From Duganella lactea (GTDB taxonomy: Bacteria > Pseudomonadota > Gammaproteobacteria > Burkholderiales > Burkholderiaceae_D), in NCBI RefSeq assembly GCF_009857505.1, contig NZ_WWCP01000021.1:28798-92797 (forward strand): a stretch of DNA of 64,000 nucleotides, written 5' to 3'. The position numbers and the translations under genes were made by a program. Under the pieces are notes generated by a model. That model did not search any database. It was given only the letters and a program-made list of their open reading frames with translations, and was not told where the DNA came from. Positions 35,245-43,870 of the stretch are shown in pieces; the stretch's first letter is position 1; each line of letters opens with the position of its first letter.

Positions 35245-35934
35245 GTGCCGGTCAGTCTGGTTCCGCCCTTAACCACGCTGCGCCAGTTCGACACCTGCCG
35301 CCTGCTGCCCTCGCGCTTCGCCGATGTCGAGGATTCGGTACTGGCGCCGCTGGCCGACAGCGACGCCCACCTGCGCGATCTGTTCGACCTCGATAACGCC
35401 ACCAACGCCCGCCTGCGCACGCAGAACGGCGGCGCGGCCGGCATCAATGTCGATGAACTGGTGTTCGGCGTGCCGAACTTCCGCATCGTCAACGCCGCCT
35501 TCACCTACGCCCATCCACAGGGCAGCCGCTTCAACGATGGCCGCCGTGGCGCCTGGTACTGCGCCTTCGACGCCGAGACGGCGCTGGCCGAAGTCAGCTT
35601 CCATAAAGCCGTGGAGTACGCGGAAATCAACCGCTTCGACGACAGCGTGCAGTATCAATGCATGCAGGCCGACTTCACCGCCACCTTCCACGACCTCCGC
35701 AACCAGCCGCGCTACGAAAACTGCCTGGCGCCGGACAGCTATATCGCATCGCAAACGCTGGCTGAGCGCCTGCTGGAAGGCGGCTCGCTCGGCATCATCT
35801 ACCCGAGCGTGCGGCGCGAGGGCGGCACCAACCTGGCCTGCTTCCGCCCCGCCGTGGTGGGCAATGTTCGCAAAGGCGCGGTCTATCGGTTAACATGGCA
35901 GGGTAGCCCGGTACCGAACATAGAAATGATTTAA
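35245..35934 (+). CDS. RES-domain toxin (NAD+-degrading)
   Basis: 229 residues from GTG 35245, directly after the antitoxin TAA with GTGGAGG upstream. The RES-family residues are visible: Arg in QGSRFNDGRRGAWYCAFD (about 95), Glu in TALAEVSFH (about 115) and Ser in GIIYPSVRREGG (about 183). RES toxins such as MbcT degrade NAD+ by phosphorolysis or hydrolysis. Full length, no frame damage. Together with the upstream gene it forms a complete type II module inserted between recJ and a DUF2288 gene. Confidence 0.88.
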   Translation: MPVSLVPPLTTLRQFDTCRLLPSRFADVEDSVLAPLADSDAHLRDLFDLDNATNARLRTQNGGAAGINVDELVFGVPNFRIVNAAFTYAHPQGSRFNDGRRGAWYCAFDAETALAEVSFHKAVEYAEINRFDDSVQYQCMQADFTATFHDLRNQPRYENCLAPDSYIASQTLAERLLEGGSLGIIYPSVRREGGTNLACFRPAVVGNVRKGAVYRLTWQGSPVPNIEMI

Positions 35935-35935
35935 T

Positions 35936-36265
35936 ATGCAAACCAAACCAGAAAAAGACCTCGAACTCCGCGACAAAGTGAATCGTGAAACGGCGCGCCT
36001 GCCGTGGACCGAACTGCTCAAACATTTCGCGCAAGGGAACGTGGTGTGGGTCGCCAATTCGCTCGACCTGGTCGATGTCGCCGTGCGCATCTCGCACGAC
36101 GACAAGGCCAACATCACGCAGTGGATGAATGCCGGCCTGCTGGCCAAGGTCAGCGACCAACAGGCGCAGGAATGGCTGGAGACCAACGCCCAGCTGTGGG
36201 CGTCCGTGGTCAGCCCTTTCATCCTGGTGCAACAAGAGAAAGTCGTCGCCGCCAACGTGCACTAA
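35936..36265 (+). CDS. DUF2288-family protein
   Basis: 109 residues starting one base after the RES stop. It contains LPWTELLKHFAQGNVVWVANSLDLVDVAVRISHDDKANITQWMNAGLLAKVSDQQAQEW, the DUF2288 pattern. No signal peptide. These proteins are small, widespread in proteobacteria and of unknown role. It may be read from the toxin-antitoxin transcript by position, but it is not known as part of such modules. It is convergent with the M56-HEAT gene 17 bases away. Confidence 0.78.
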   Translation: MQTKPEKDLELRDKVNRETARLPWTELLKHFAQGNVVWVANSLDLVDVAVRISHDDKANITQWMNAGLLAKVSDQQAQEWLETNAQLWASVVSPFILVQQEKVVAANVH

Positions 36266-36282
36266 GCACGCCGGCGGCCGCG

Positions 36283-37818
36283 TCAGCGCATTTCGGCCAA
36301 CGCCCAGCGGGCCTCGCTCGCCACATTGGATTCCGGATCATTCAGCCGCTGTTGCAGCATCGGGATGGCGGCGCTGGCGCGCAGATCGCCCAGCGCATGG
36401 GCGGCGCGGCGCCGGACCACCGGGTCGCCGTCGGACAGCATGGCGATCATCGGCGCCAGCCAGCGGGTTTCGCCCATATCGCCCAAGGCACCGGCGGCTT
36501 CAGCACGCACCTGTGCGTCCGGATCGGCCAGCATGGCGGCTACCGCCGCCGCGGTTTCAGGGAAACGCATCTCGCTCAAACCCCACAATGCCAGTTGCCG
36601 CACCACCGGCTGCGGATCGCGTAACGCCAGCAATAACGGCGGTATCGCGGCGCGCTGGCGGAACGACGCCGCCCCGCCGGCATGACGCAGCGAGAAGTCG
36701 CGAACACGCATCGCTGCCGCAAGCTGGACGAAATTGGGATTGTCCAGCGCCGCCAGCAGCTTGATCGGATCCTGGCCCGCGCTGCCTGCCGCAGGTAACA
36801 GACTGTCCGGCCACAGCACCTGTTCGCCGTGCAGCTTGGGTGTGGCGAGCAGGCACATCAACGTCAGTGTCGCCACTACGCCGCCCCACCATTGGCCCGT
36901 CGTCACGTGGCCACGCGAGCGACGCGCCTCCAGCAGTGCCGCGACACGCGCCATCAGCATGGCGCCCTGGCTGGCGATACGGTTGACCAATGAACCGGAT
37001 ACCTTGCCGCCAAAGGCGTGCCGGGACACCGCGACCAGCGTGTGGGCATAATGCGACGGCGTCGCGCCGGCGGCCAGCACCGCATCATCGGCGGCGCATT
37101 CGGTGTCGTGCTCCAGCGTGCGCAGCAGCGGATACATCAACGGATGCCACCAGTAGAGGGCGAGCAGCACCCGCGCCAGCATCAGCATCGGCCAGTCGTG
37201 TGCGCGGATATGCGCCAATTCATGCGCCAGCACCACCTCCGGCTCCGCATGGACGACACTGTGGCGATCCAGCACGATCACCGGCCGCCGCCATCCCCAA
37301 CTATAGGGCGAGCTTGCGGTGCCGGACACCAGCAACCGCACCGCGCGGCCGGGCGCCATGGCGCCGCGCAGCCGATGCAACGCGGCAGTCCATGGGGCGG
37401 CATCCAACAATTGTGCGGCAGCGGTGGCGCGGCGCAAGGACGACAAATTCAATCCGAGACGCAGCAGGTGGGCCAGCACGCCGATGACATAGGCCAGCAG
37501 CAGCCAGCGCCCGAACTGCGCGGCGCGCGCCGGCGCCGACACGGCATCGTCAATGGCCGGCAACGCCGCAACGGTGACGGTGGCGGGAATCGCCATCGGC
37601 GGTTCCACCAGAGCGGACACCGCCAGCGGCAAGCGCACCGGCATGGACGGCAGCGACAGCCACAACGGCGGCATCAACAGCAAGGCCACCAGGCCGCAAC
37701 GGGCGGCGAACACGCGGCGCGCCGCCGACACGCGATGCAGCAGCCGCAACATCATCAGCAACAGCACCACCATCACGCTATGCGTCAGCAGCAATTGCAT
37801 GAGGTCCAGGCCCGCCAT
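36283..37818 (-). CDS. M56 (BlaR1-like) membrane peptidase with C-terminal HEAT repeats
   Basis: 511 residues. Two membrane segments near the N-terminus and two near residues 105-125 and 215-235 surround the zinc motif VVLAHELAHIRAHDW (HExxH, about residue 201) and the third ligand region LEHDTECAADDAVL. A further segment at about 310-328 (GVVATLTLMCLLATP) precedes a C-terminal region of about 180 residues of HEAT-type repeats (PQPVVRQLALWGLSEM, AQVRAEAAGALGDMG, PVVRRRAAHALGDL). Classical BlaR1 carries a penicillin-sensing domain there; here it is absent. Its ATG overlaps the BlaI-like stop by one base, so it should cleave that repressor on sensing an unknown signal. Confidence 0.88.
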   Translation of the reverse strand: MAGLDLMQLLLTHSVMVVLLLMMLRLLHRVSAARRVFAARCGLVALLLMPPLWLSLPSMPVRLPLAVSALVEPPMAIPATVTVAALPAIDDAVSAPARAAQFGRWLLLAYVIGVLAHLLRLGLNLSSLRRATAAAQLLDAAPWTAALHRLRGAMAPGRAVRLLVSGTASSPYSWGWRRPVIVLDRHSVVHAEPEVVLAHELAHIRAHDWPMLMLARVLLALYWWHPLMYPLLRTLEHDTECAADDAVLAAGATPSHYAHTLVAVSRHAFGGKVSGSLVNRIASQGAMLMARVAALLEARRSRGHVTTGQWWGGVVATLTLMCLLATPKLHGEQVLWPDSLLPAAGSAGQDPIKLLAALDNPNFVQLAAAMRVRDFSLRHAGGAASFRQRAAIPPLLLALRDPQPVVRQLALWGLSEMRFPETAAAVAAMLADPDAQVRAEAAGALGDMGETRWLAPMIAMLSDGDPVVRRRAAHALGDLRASAAIPMLQQRLNDPESNVASEARWALAEMR

Positions 37819-38234
37819 CAGCGGCCCTCCTTGCGCGCCTTGGCGATCATCGCCTCCAGCTCATCCAGTTCTTTTGAACTCAACTCGCCCGACATGCCAA
37901 GCAAGGCCGTGGCGGCGCTGGCCTTGGAGTTGTTGAAGAAAGTGCCGACCAGCTTTTGCAGCGCCGACTCGCGCACCTTTTCCTGCGGCGTGACCGCGCT
38001 GTAAAGGTAGCGCTGACCATCGACACGGTGCTGCAGCACGCCCTTGGCTTCCAGGCGCGCCAGCATGGCCCGCACGGCGGAATTGCTCAAGTCCGGCCCC
38101 AGTTCCTCCTGAATCTGCGACGCGGTCGCCTCCCGCAAGCGATACACACACTCGACGACCTGGCGTTCGCGCGGTGCCAGGTCTTCCAGTCCGCGCGCCC
38201 CGGCCGCTGCGCTGGTTGACGATTTCTTGATCAT
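37818..38234 (-). CDS. BlaI/MecI/CopY-family repressor
   Basis: 138 residues from the ATG at 38234. The winged-helix domain reads LAPRERQVVECVYRLREATASQIQEELGPDLSNSAVRAMLARLEAKGVLQHRVDGQRYLYSAV, typical of Penicillinase_R. The C-terminal helices (ALQKLVGTFFNNSKASAATALL) mediate dimerisation and hold the usual cleavage zone. It overlaps the upstream hydrolase stop (ATGA) and the downstream M56 gene start, forming a tight three-gene operon. Two TACA-N2-TGTA-type sites upstream of the operon are its likely operators. Confidence 0.9.
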   Translation of the reverse strand: MIKKSSTSAAAGARGLEDLAPRERQVVECVYRLREATASQIQEELGPDLSNSAVRAMLARLEAKGVLQHRVDGQRYLYSAVTPQEKVRESALQKLVGTFFNNSKASAATALLGMSGELSSKELDELEAMIAKARKEGR

Positions 38235-39085
38235 GACTTTTTCACTGCTTTGGCGGCGGCAACCAGCACCTGGTCGATGGCCCCGATCACCAGCTCCGGC
38301 TCCTGCATCTGGATGCCATGGCCGCTGTTCGCCGTGAAGACGTGGGCGCCGTTTGAAAACTGGTTGATAAAGGCAGCGTGGCGCTGGCGTTTGATCTTGA
38401 TGACGTCCGGCGTCTCCTGGAAGAAGTCCGAACCGGCGCGCGCCCGCACGGACGTGATCAACACCGCCGGCACGTCGGGCAAGGCTGGCGTCGCCGGTAA
38501 CTGACCGGCGTCGAGCAACTTCTGTATGGTTTGCAGGTCGCCTTGCCATTTGGGCGGAATGCTCGACACCAGCATCTGCTGATCCTGCTGCAAGCGCACC
38601 GCGTCAATGCCGCGCAGGACCGACTCCAGTCCCTCATCTGCCGGATCGACAAACACCAGGCCCGCCACCCGTTGCGGATGGGTGGCGGCGAAATAGCGGA
38701 TCAGGAAACCGCCATACGAATGGCCAACCAGAATCAGCGGCCCCTGCACCTTGCGCTGTTCCAGCACGGTGGCCAGTTCCGCCACGCTCTGCTCCATGGT
38801 CAGCGGTTGCGCGCGGGCCGGCGACTTGCCGTAACCGGCGCGGGAATACACCAGCACGCCGGCTTTCTTAGCGATTTCCGGAGCGACCTTGCGCCATACC
38901 GACAAATCACTGGCGAAGCCCGCCTCAAACACGACCGTATAGGCGCCCTCGCCCGCCTGCACTACCTGCAACTGATTCGCCCCCACCGTGACCATGCCGT
39001 CAAAGTCGGCCGCCATCGCGGCCATCGAGAAAGCCGCTGCGGACAGCAGGCCGGCCAGTTTCCACTTCCATGCGAACGAGAACAT
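38231..39085 (-). CDS. exported alpha/beta hydrolase, first gene of the BlaI-controlled operon
   Basis: 284 residues with signal peptide WKWKLAGLLSAAAFSMAAMA. The nucleophile elbow is LVGHSYGGFLIRYF (Ser about 123), with a family-typical VFVDPADEG Asp and a late His in TANSGHGIQMQEP. It is probably periplasmic. It is the first gene after the tandem operators and ends inside the BlaI-like ATG, so its expression should be derepressed by the M56/BlaI pair. It replaces the beta-lactamase of classical bla operons; whether it acts on beta-lactams, lipids or other esters is unknown. Confidence 0.85.
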   Translation of the reverse strand: MFSFAWKWKLAGLLSAAAFSMAAMAADFDGMVTVGANQLQVVQAGEGAYTVVFEAGFASDLSVWRKVAPEIAKKAGVLVYSRAGYGKSPARAQPLTMEQSVAELATVLEQRKVQGPLILVGHSYGGFLIRYFAATHPQRVAGLVFVDPADEGLESVLRGIDAVRLQQDQQMLVSSIPPKWQGDLQTIQKLLDAGQLPATPALPDVPAVLITSVRARAGSDFFQETPDVIKIKRQRHAAFINQFSNGAHVFTANSGHGIQMQEPELVIGAIDQVLVAAAKAVKKS

Positions 39086-39110
39086 ATCTTTTCCTTGTTA
39101 GATTAACCGC

Positions 39111-39140
39111 TACAGTTGTAGCATGCCACATTTGTAGCAG
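39111..39140. promoter_or_regulatory. two tandem BlaI-type operators
   Basis: GCTACA-GT-TGTAGC (39111-39124) is a perfect palindrome with the TACA-N2-TGTA core of BlaI/MecI sites. GCCACA-TT-TGTAGC (39127-39140) is a near copy two bases away. They lie 26-55 bases before the hydrolase start at 39085. Confidence 0.75.
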
Positions 39141-39176
39141 CATTACAAGAAAGAGATGCTTATGTCCCAACCATGG

Positions 39177-41198
39177 TCATTTGCCAAACAAATAGCCGCA
39201 GTCGGTATCCGCTGGATTGTGTGCGACGATGCGGTCGTACAGGCCCAGGTTGGTCGTCATGGTGCGCTGAAGGTCTTCGGCCAGCAGCAAGCCGGCTGCG
39301 ATCTGACGGTCGGCGGCGGCACGCACAGCCGCCGCATAGTCTTCGCGTGTCGGGTAGCGCGTTTCCAGGCTGGGACGCGGGTCGCCCGCCGCGATGCGCT
39401 CCGCCTCGGTGCGCGCAAACGGTACAAAGCTGCCATCGAAGCGCGACGTGGCCCAGGCGAAGCCGGTTTCGGGCGCGCGCCGGTTCCAGCCGGTGTGCGT
39501 GCCAAGCGGTGCTTGCGACTCCACCAGGCGAACGCCGCCCCTGTCGTTGCCGTCCGCATCGGGCGTCGGCACGCGCGTTTCGTATTCTTCGCCACGTTTA
39601 GGCGGAACCGTGCCGGGATTCAGGCGCGGCTCGCGCAGGTTTTGCTCGGGCGGCGTAATGCCCAGCCCTTTCGGGAAAATGGCGCGGTAGTCGGCCACCG
39701 TGGTCAGCGTGCCGTCGGCCAGACTTGGATACGCGCTGGCCGGCGGCTGCTTGCCGTTGACGGTCCAGTCATCCAACGCGACGATCAAAGCCCGCATTGG
39801 CAGATAATGGTCGCTGGTCGACACGCAGGCAGTGAACGGCGCGCGCTTGTTCGAGCGGCCGACGTAATGCTGCGCGCCCATGAAGCCGTAGATCCGCACA
39901 TTGTCCGCCGGCGCGACATCGCGCTCACCGTCCGGCGTGGTGCCGACCAGCGAGGCGCCACGGTTCCAGAATTCGGTGGAGGTGTTGGCGATGATCAGCT
40001 TGGGCAGATTGCCCTGCTTGTCCCGCGCCTTGTCCAGCGTGGACGCGGTTTGGCCCGTGACCAGGTCGCGCGCCGGGGCGCTGGTGAACGGGAAGGCGTC
40101 GGCCGGATAGTCATGCTCCTCCAACATCGACGGATGGCGCGTCGGCTGCGCGAAGCGGCTGTTGAAGCCCGCCGAGCCGCCGGCGCCAGGCACCTGCAGA
40201 TACGCGCCGTTAAATACCAGCTTGCCGCCTTCGTCAACGTTGAGGCCATCGTGCATCATGCGGCCGATCAGGCGACCGGACTGGCTGATGCCGAACATCA
40301 GCACATTGCGCGGCGCCGGCGCGCCCTCAAACGGATGATCGCGGAAGTACGACAGTAAGTCGCGAATCCCGGCCAGACCGGCGCCGGTGATGTAGGGATC
40401 TTTGGCGACGTAGGTAATCTCGTAAATCGTACCGTGCTGGAAGCCGCCTTCCAGTTGCACGCGACCAGGGCCGCCCTGCAATTCCGGCGCCACAAACTTC
40501 CACGCGCTGCGCGGGATGGGCTTGCGCTTGTCGCCGGGACGCGCGCGCTGGGTCAGTTGGGCGTGCGGGTCGTTGGGCGTGGCCGGTTCGTAAGTCAGGC
40601 CGCGCATGCCGGCATAGGTGACGGTATCGGTCGGCGTGTTGACGGTGAATTCGTTATACACCTTGCCCTTGACGCCTTTGGCAATCGGCGGCGCGAACAC
40701 CAGCGGCCGCGATGGTGGCGTGCCGGCCACCGGCACGGTCGGCGCCACATCCCACGTCCACGCGGAGAACAGCAGCGAGAAGCCATGCCGCATCAGGAAG
40801 CCGTCGCCCGCATCCGCCGCGGTGGTGGGATCGTTTTGCGCCGGGCTACGGCCATTGACTTGACCGAGGATGGCGATGTTGCCGCGATTGTTCACGTCAT
40901 ACAGCAAGGTGGTCTGCTGCGGGCCGGTTGGTCGTAACAACACGAACTCGCTGGAGAACAGCACGCGTCCATTCTTGTCGCGCGGCGCCCGCGCCAGATC
41001 CACGATGGAGGCGTTGGCCGCGGCCTTCGGGTCAAGCGCGTAGTAGGCGACGCCACGGATTTTCTCATACGCCCCGTACTCGCCAAAGGTAACGCCCGGC
41101 GCGAACGGCGCGCGCTCGGTCACTTCGATACGCTCGACGACGGCGTGCGTGCTGCCTGCCGCTGCCGCGATGGCCAATGCCACCAAGGTGCGCTTCAT
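39177..41198 (-). CDS. large exported alpha/beta-hydrolase-domain protein
   Basis: 673 residues with a short signal peptide (KRTLVALAIAAAAGSTHA). The catalytic elbow is NVLMFGISQSGRLIGRM (GxSxSGR, Ser near residue 312), a feature of the Abhydrolase_10-type family of about 650-residue secreted proteins. DVNNRGN near residue 100 is also typical. The C-terminus holds CGYLFGK. The family has no firmly defined substrate. It follows the DUF4272 gene by nine bases on the same strand. The BlaI-type operators lie past its 3' end and are not its control region. Confidence 0.8.
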   Translation of the reverse strand: MKRTLVALAIAAAAGSTHAVVERIEVTERAPFAPGVTFGEYGAYEKIRGVAYYALDPKAAANASIVDLARAPRDKNGRVLFSSEFVLLRPTGPQQTTLLYDVNNRGNIAILGQVNGRSPAQNDPTTAADAGDGFLMRHGFSLLFSAWTWDVAPTVPVAGTPPSRPLVFAPPIAKGVKGKVYNEFTVNTPTDTVTYAGMRGLTYEPATPNDPHAQLTQRARPGDKRKPIPRSAWKFVAPELQGGPGRVQLEGGFQHGTIYEITYVAKDPYITGAGLAGIRDLLSYFRDHPFEGAPAPRNVLMFGISQSGRLIGRMMHDGLNVDEGGKLVFNGAYLQVPGAGGSAGFNSRFAQPTRHPSMLEEHDYPADAFPFTSAPARDLVTGQTASTLDKARDKQGNLPKLIIANTSTEFWNRGASLVGTTPDGERDVAPADNVRIYGFMGAQHYVGRSNKRAPFTACVSTSDHYLPMRALIVALDDWTVNGKQPPASAYPSLADGTLTTVADYRAIFPKGLGITPPEQNLREPRLNPGTVPPKRGEEYETRVPTPDADGNDRGGVRLVESQAPLGTHTGWNRRAPETGFAWATSRFDGSFVPFARTEAERIAAGDPRPSLETRYPTREDYAAAVRAAADRQIAAGLLLAEDLQRTMTTNLGLYDRIVAHNPADTDCGYLFGK

Positions 41199-41207
41199 GG
41201 ACGTGAC

Positions 41208-42281
41208 TCAGGTCGGCGTGTCGACATCATCCCACTCCCTGTCTTCGAAGCGCACCAGCCAGTTCAATGCGTGGTGACGTTCCTGCAGCACACCATCGTT
41301 GAGGTCCGCCGGCACCGGCGTTTTCTTCAGAATGGCCTGGCGGCTGGCCCAGTGCAGACGGTAATGCAGGTCCAACGCATCGAGAATCTCGGACGGTGCG
41401 CGCGCCACCAGCTGCTTGCGCAAGCCCTCGGTGCCGCGCTCGATCACCTTGCCCGAAATCGACGACACATCGCAGATCTCGTTCGGGAACGGCTGCTCTT
41501 TTTGCAGGCCCAGCGCCCATTGCAGCACCAAGATCGCCTCGTAGCGCCACAGGAACTGCGTGATCTCCTGCTGCGTCGGCGCCTCTTGCGCGAGGAAGGC
41601 GCGTTCGGCGTCGCTCAGATTGGCGAAAGCCGGTGGAAAGCGTTGCTGCAAATCGGCGACGGTGATCGGCTTCTCAGTGGTCAGCGACTCGGCGCGGATG
41701 GCGACGACGAACAACGCCAGCATGCGACGCAGGATATCTTCCGGCGCGCGCAGGCGCAGCTCGGGCTCGGACACCAGCGGCGGCAAGCTGGCCGGCACCT
41801 CGATCTGCCGTTCCGCCAGCAGCGCATCGGTGCGCGCCTTGCGCTCCCAGGCCTGCGACGGGTAAGGAATGACAGCCTGCGGATCGCCGTCCTCGCCCGA
41901 TGGCGCCAGCAGCACGCGGCCCTGCGGATCGCGCACGCTGCCATCCTGCATGAAGACCAGCGCATTGGCGCTTTGCGCCCATTGCAGGAACGCCGGCATG
42001 TCGGCCGCATCGACGGCAAAGCTCAGGTGCTGCTGCGTGCGTTGCAGATGGCGGATCACGTGATAACGCGTGCGCGTCATCTGGCCCTGGCTTTGTTCTG
42101 CCAGATAGTGCATGAAGCCATTCAGGTGCAGCCCCATTTCGGCATCGGACAGGTCGCGCCGGCCGTTCAGCACATGCGGGAACGACGGCTTGGGCGCATC
42201 GCCCACGGTGCTGTAGGCATTGAGCAGAATGTGGTTGCTGATGTCTTTCGGGGAAAACAGCTGTTTGAGTCGGTTTAACAT
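41208..42281 (-). CDS. DUF4272-domain protein
   Basis: 357 residues, no signal peptide. The C-terminal half matches DUF4272: LRAPEDILRRMLALFVVAIRAESLT, LSDAERAFLAQEAPTQQEITQFLWRYEAILVLQWALGL, and LDLHYRLHWASRQA. The N-terminal 150 residues are variable and may form a separate domain. Function unknown. It sits between an aldo/keto reductase gene (15 bases upstream) and the large hydrolase gene (nine bases downstream), all on the minus strand. Confidence 0.78.
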   Translation of the reverse strand: MLNRLKQLFSPKDISNHILLNAYSTVGDAPKPSFPHVLNGRRDLSDAEMGLHLNGFMHYLAEQSQGQMTRTRYHVIRHLQRTQQHLSFAVDAADMPAFLQWAQSANALVFMQDGSVRDPQGRVLLAPSGEDGDPQAVIPYPSQAWERKARTDALLAERQIEVPASLPPLVSEPELRLRAPEDILRRMLALFVVAIRAESLTTEKPITVADLQQRFPPAFANLSDAERAFLAQEAPTQQEITQFLWRYEAILVLQWALGLQKEQPFPNEICDVSSISGKVIERGTEGLRKQLVARAPSEILDALDLHYRLHWASRQAILKKTPVPADLNDGVLQERHHALNWLVRFEDREWDDVDTPT

Positions 42282-42296
42282 AGTCTCTAATCTTTT

Positions 42297-43136
42297 TTAA
42301 CGCATGTCCAGCGGGCGGCGACGGCGCGGCGGCGGGAATGCACGGTCCAATGCGGCCAAGTCATCGCTGGATAGTACGATATCGGCCGCAGCGCGGTTGG
42401 CGCGCAAGTGTACAGGATCGACCGCCTTGGGGATAGCGATCACGCCATCCTGATGCAGCACCCAGGCCAGCGCGATCTGCGCCGGCGTGACGTTGTGCGC
42501 GTCTGCGACCAGTTTGAGAGCGGGATTATCCAGCAGCGCCGCCTGCTCGCGGCCCGAGGTTTCCAGCGGCGAGTAGGCCATGAGTGGCATCCGCCGCTGG
42601 CGTGCCCAGGGCAGCAGGTCGAACTCGATGCCGCGTTTGGTCAGGTTGTAGAGCACCTGATTGGTGGCGGGCGCGCCATAGGTCAGCGCCTCCTCCATGC
42701 TCTCCAGATCGAAGTTGCTGACGCCGTAGGCCTTGATCTTGCCGGCCTTCCGCAGCGTTTCGAAGGCATCGAAGGTTTCGGCCAGCGGGTGATGTCCCTG
42801 CCAGTGCAGCAGATACAGATCGATGCAATCGGTTTTCAAGCGCCGCAAACTACGCTCGCAAGCTTGCTGCGCCCCCTCAAAGCTGGCGTTGTGCGGATAG
42901 ACTTTGCTGACGATGAAGGCCTGATCGCGCCGCCCGGCAAGCGCCGCGCCGACCACCTCTTCCGCCCCGCCCTCGCCGTACATCTCGGCGGTATCGATCA
43001 AGGTCATGCCCAGGTCGAGACCCAGCTGCAGCGCCCGCACCTCATCCTGCTTGCGGCTCGACTTCTCGCCCATATTCCAGGTGCCCTGGCCCAGCGCCGG
43101 CACCTCGGGGCCCAGCGGGAAACGAATCATCTTCAT
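42297..43136 (-). CDS. aldo/keto reductase
   Basis: 279 residues. The catalytic tetrad is in order: Asp in [18 protein letters not shown] (with Tyr of EMYG), Lys in [11 protein letters not shown], and His in [12 protein letters not shown]. The C-terminal NADPH-binding part reads [16 protein letters not shown]. It is a cytosolic NADPH-dependent carbonyl reductase of the YeaE-like type; the physiological substrate cannot be inferred. The start may be the second Met two codons on. It lies 45 bases downstream of a lipoprotein gene on the same strand. Confidence 0.9.
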   Translation of the reverse strand: MKMIRFPLGPEVPALGQGTWNMGEKSSRKQDEVRALQLGLDLGMTLIDTAEMYGEGGAEEVVGAALAGRRDQAFIVSKVYPHNASFEGAQQACERSLRRLKTDCIDLYLLHWQGHHPLAETFDAFETLRKAGKIKAYGVSNFDLESMEEALTYGAPATNQVLYNLTKRGIEFDLLPWARQRRMPLMAYSPLETSGREQAALLDNPALKLVADAHNVTPAQIALAWVLHQDGVIAIPKAVDPVHLRANRAAADIVLSSDDLAALDRAFPPPRRRRPLDMR

Positions 43137-43181
43137 TGCGGTATTCCTATAAGACTATCGGGATCACCGCAGCTTATCTCA

Positions 43182-43796
43182 TTACAAACCCGATCGGTTA
43201 AGCCAGATGTCCATGAACGAGCGTGGGCACACTTTGCGCTCGGCCTGCACCGCGACCTTGGCGGCGGCATCGGTAACATCCTGAACGCGGCTCGCGCAGC
43301 TTGACGTGCCACGCCACACGAATTCGACAAGATACGTGTGCTGGTCCTTCGGCTGGAACGACATGATCTCCGGACCGCAATTGCCCTTGGAGCGGCTATC
43401 CTGCCAATTGCCCCATCCGGCCACTTGCACCGACTGACCGGCGGGCACCACCGTATCCAACTGATCAGGGACGCTGCTCAGTTTCTCGCCCAGCTTGACG
43501 ATCCACGACAGCAGCACTTTTTCACCCTTGTCGCGCACTACGCCAACGTCCTTGAACTCCTTGCATGACTGCTCACTGGTGCTGACCGAATAATTGACAT
43601 TCATCGGCATGCCGGTCGAGCGCATCAGAATGCGGGCCTGTTTGGCTTCGAGAGGTGGCAACTGCTTCTCCGGAGCCGCTTGCTCCTGCTCTGGTTGCGT
43701 GGCGACTCCGGCGCAGCCGGCGGTCATGACAACAGCGGCCATGGCCGGGGTGAAAGCGATCAGACGTCTGACGAATTCCAATTTTTTGCGATACAT
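43182..43796 (-). CDS. hypothetical lipoprotein
   Basis: 204 residues from the ATG at 43796, supported by AGAGGG upstream. The signal peptide MYRKKLEFVRRLIAFTPAMA ends in the lipobox TAGC at about residue 29, followed by a Gln/Glu/Pro-rich linker. The mature domain has four cysteines (EQSCKEF, GNCGPEIM, SSCASRV, RKVCPRS), likely two disulfides in the periplasm. No family recognised. It lies 74 bases downstream of livF on the same strand with no clear terminator between. Confidence 0.68.
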   Translation of the reverse strand: MYRKKLEFVRRLIAFTPAMAAVVMTAGCAGVATQPEQEQAAPEKQLPPLEAKQARILMRSTGMPMNVNYSVSTSEQSCKEFKDVGVVRDKGEKVLLSWIVKLGEKLSSVPDQLDTVVPAGQSVQVAGWGNWQDSRSKGNCGPEIMSFQPKDQHTYLVEFVWRGTSSCASRVQDVTDAAAKVAVQAERKVCPRSFMDIWLNRSGL

Positions 43797-43870
43797 GCAT
43801 TGCCCTCTTTTGTTAGCTTGCATGAATTATACATATTTCCATGCGGCAATGCTTTTATGTCAGGTTTAAC

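Noticed and set aside
38235..38549. N-terminal extension of the BlaI-like protein
   Set aside because: The extended frame overlaps the hydrolase gene and is Arg/Pro-rich; the ATG at 38234 gives the standard repressor length and an ATGA overlap.
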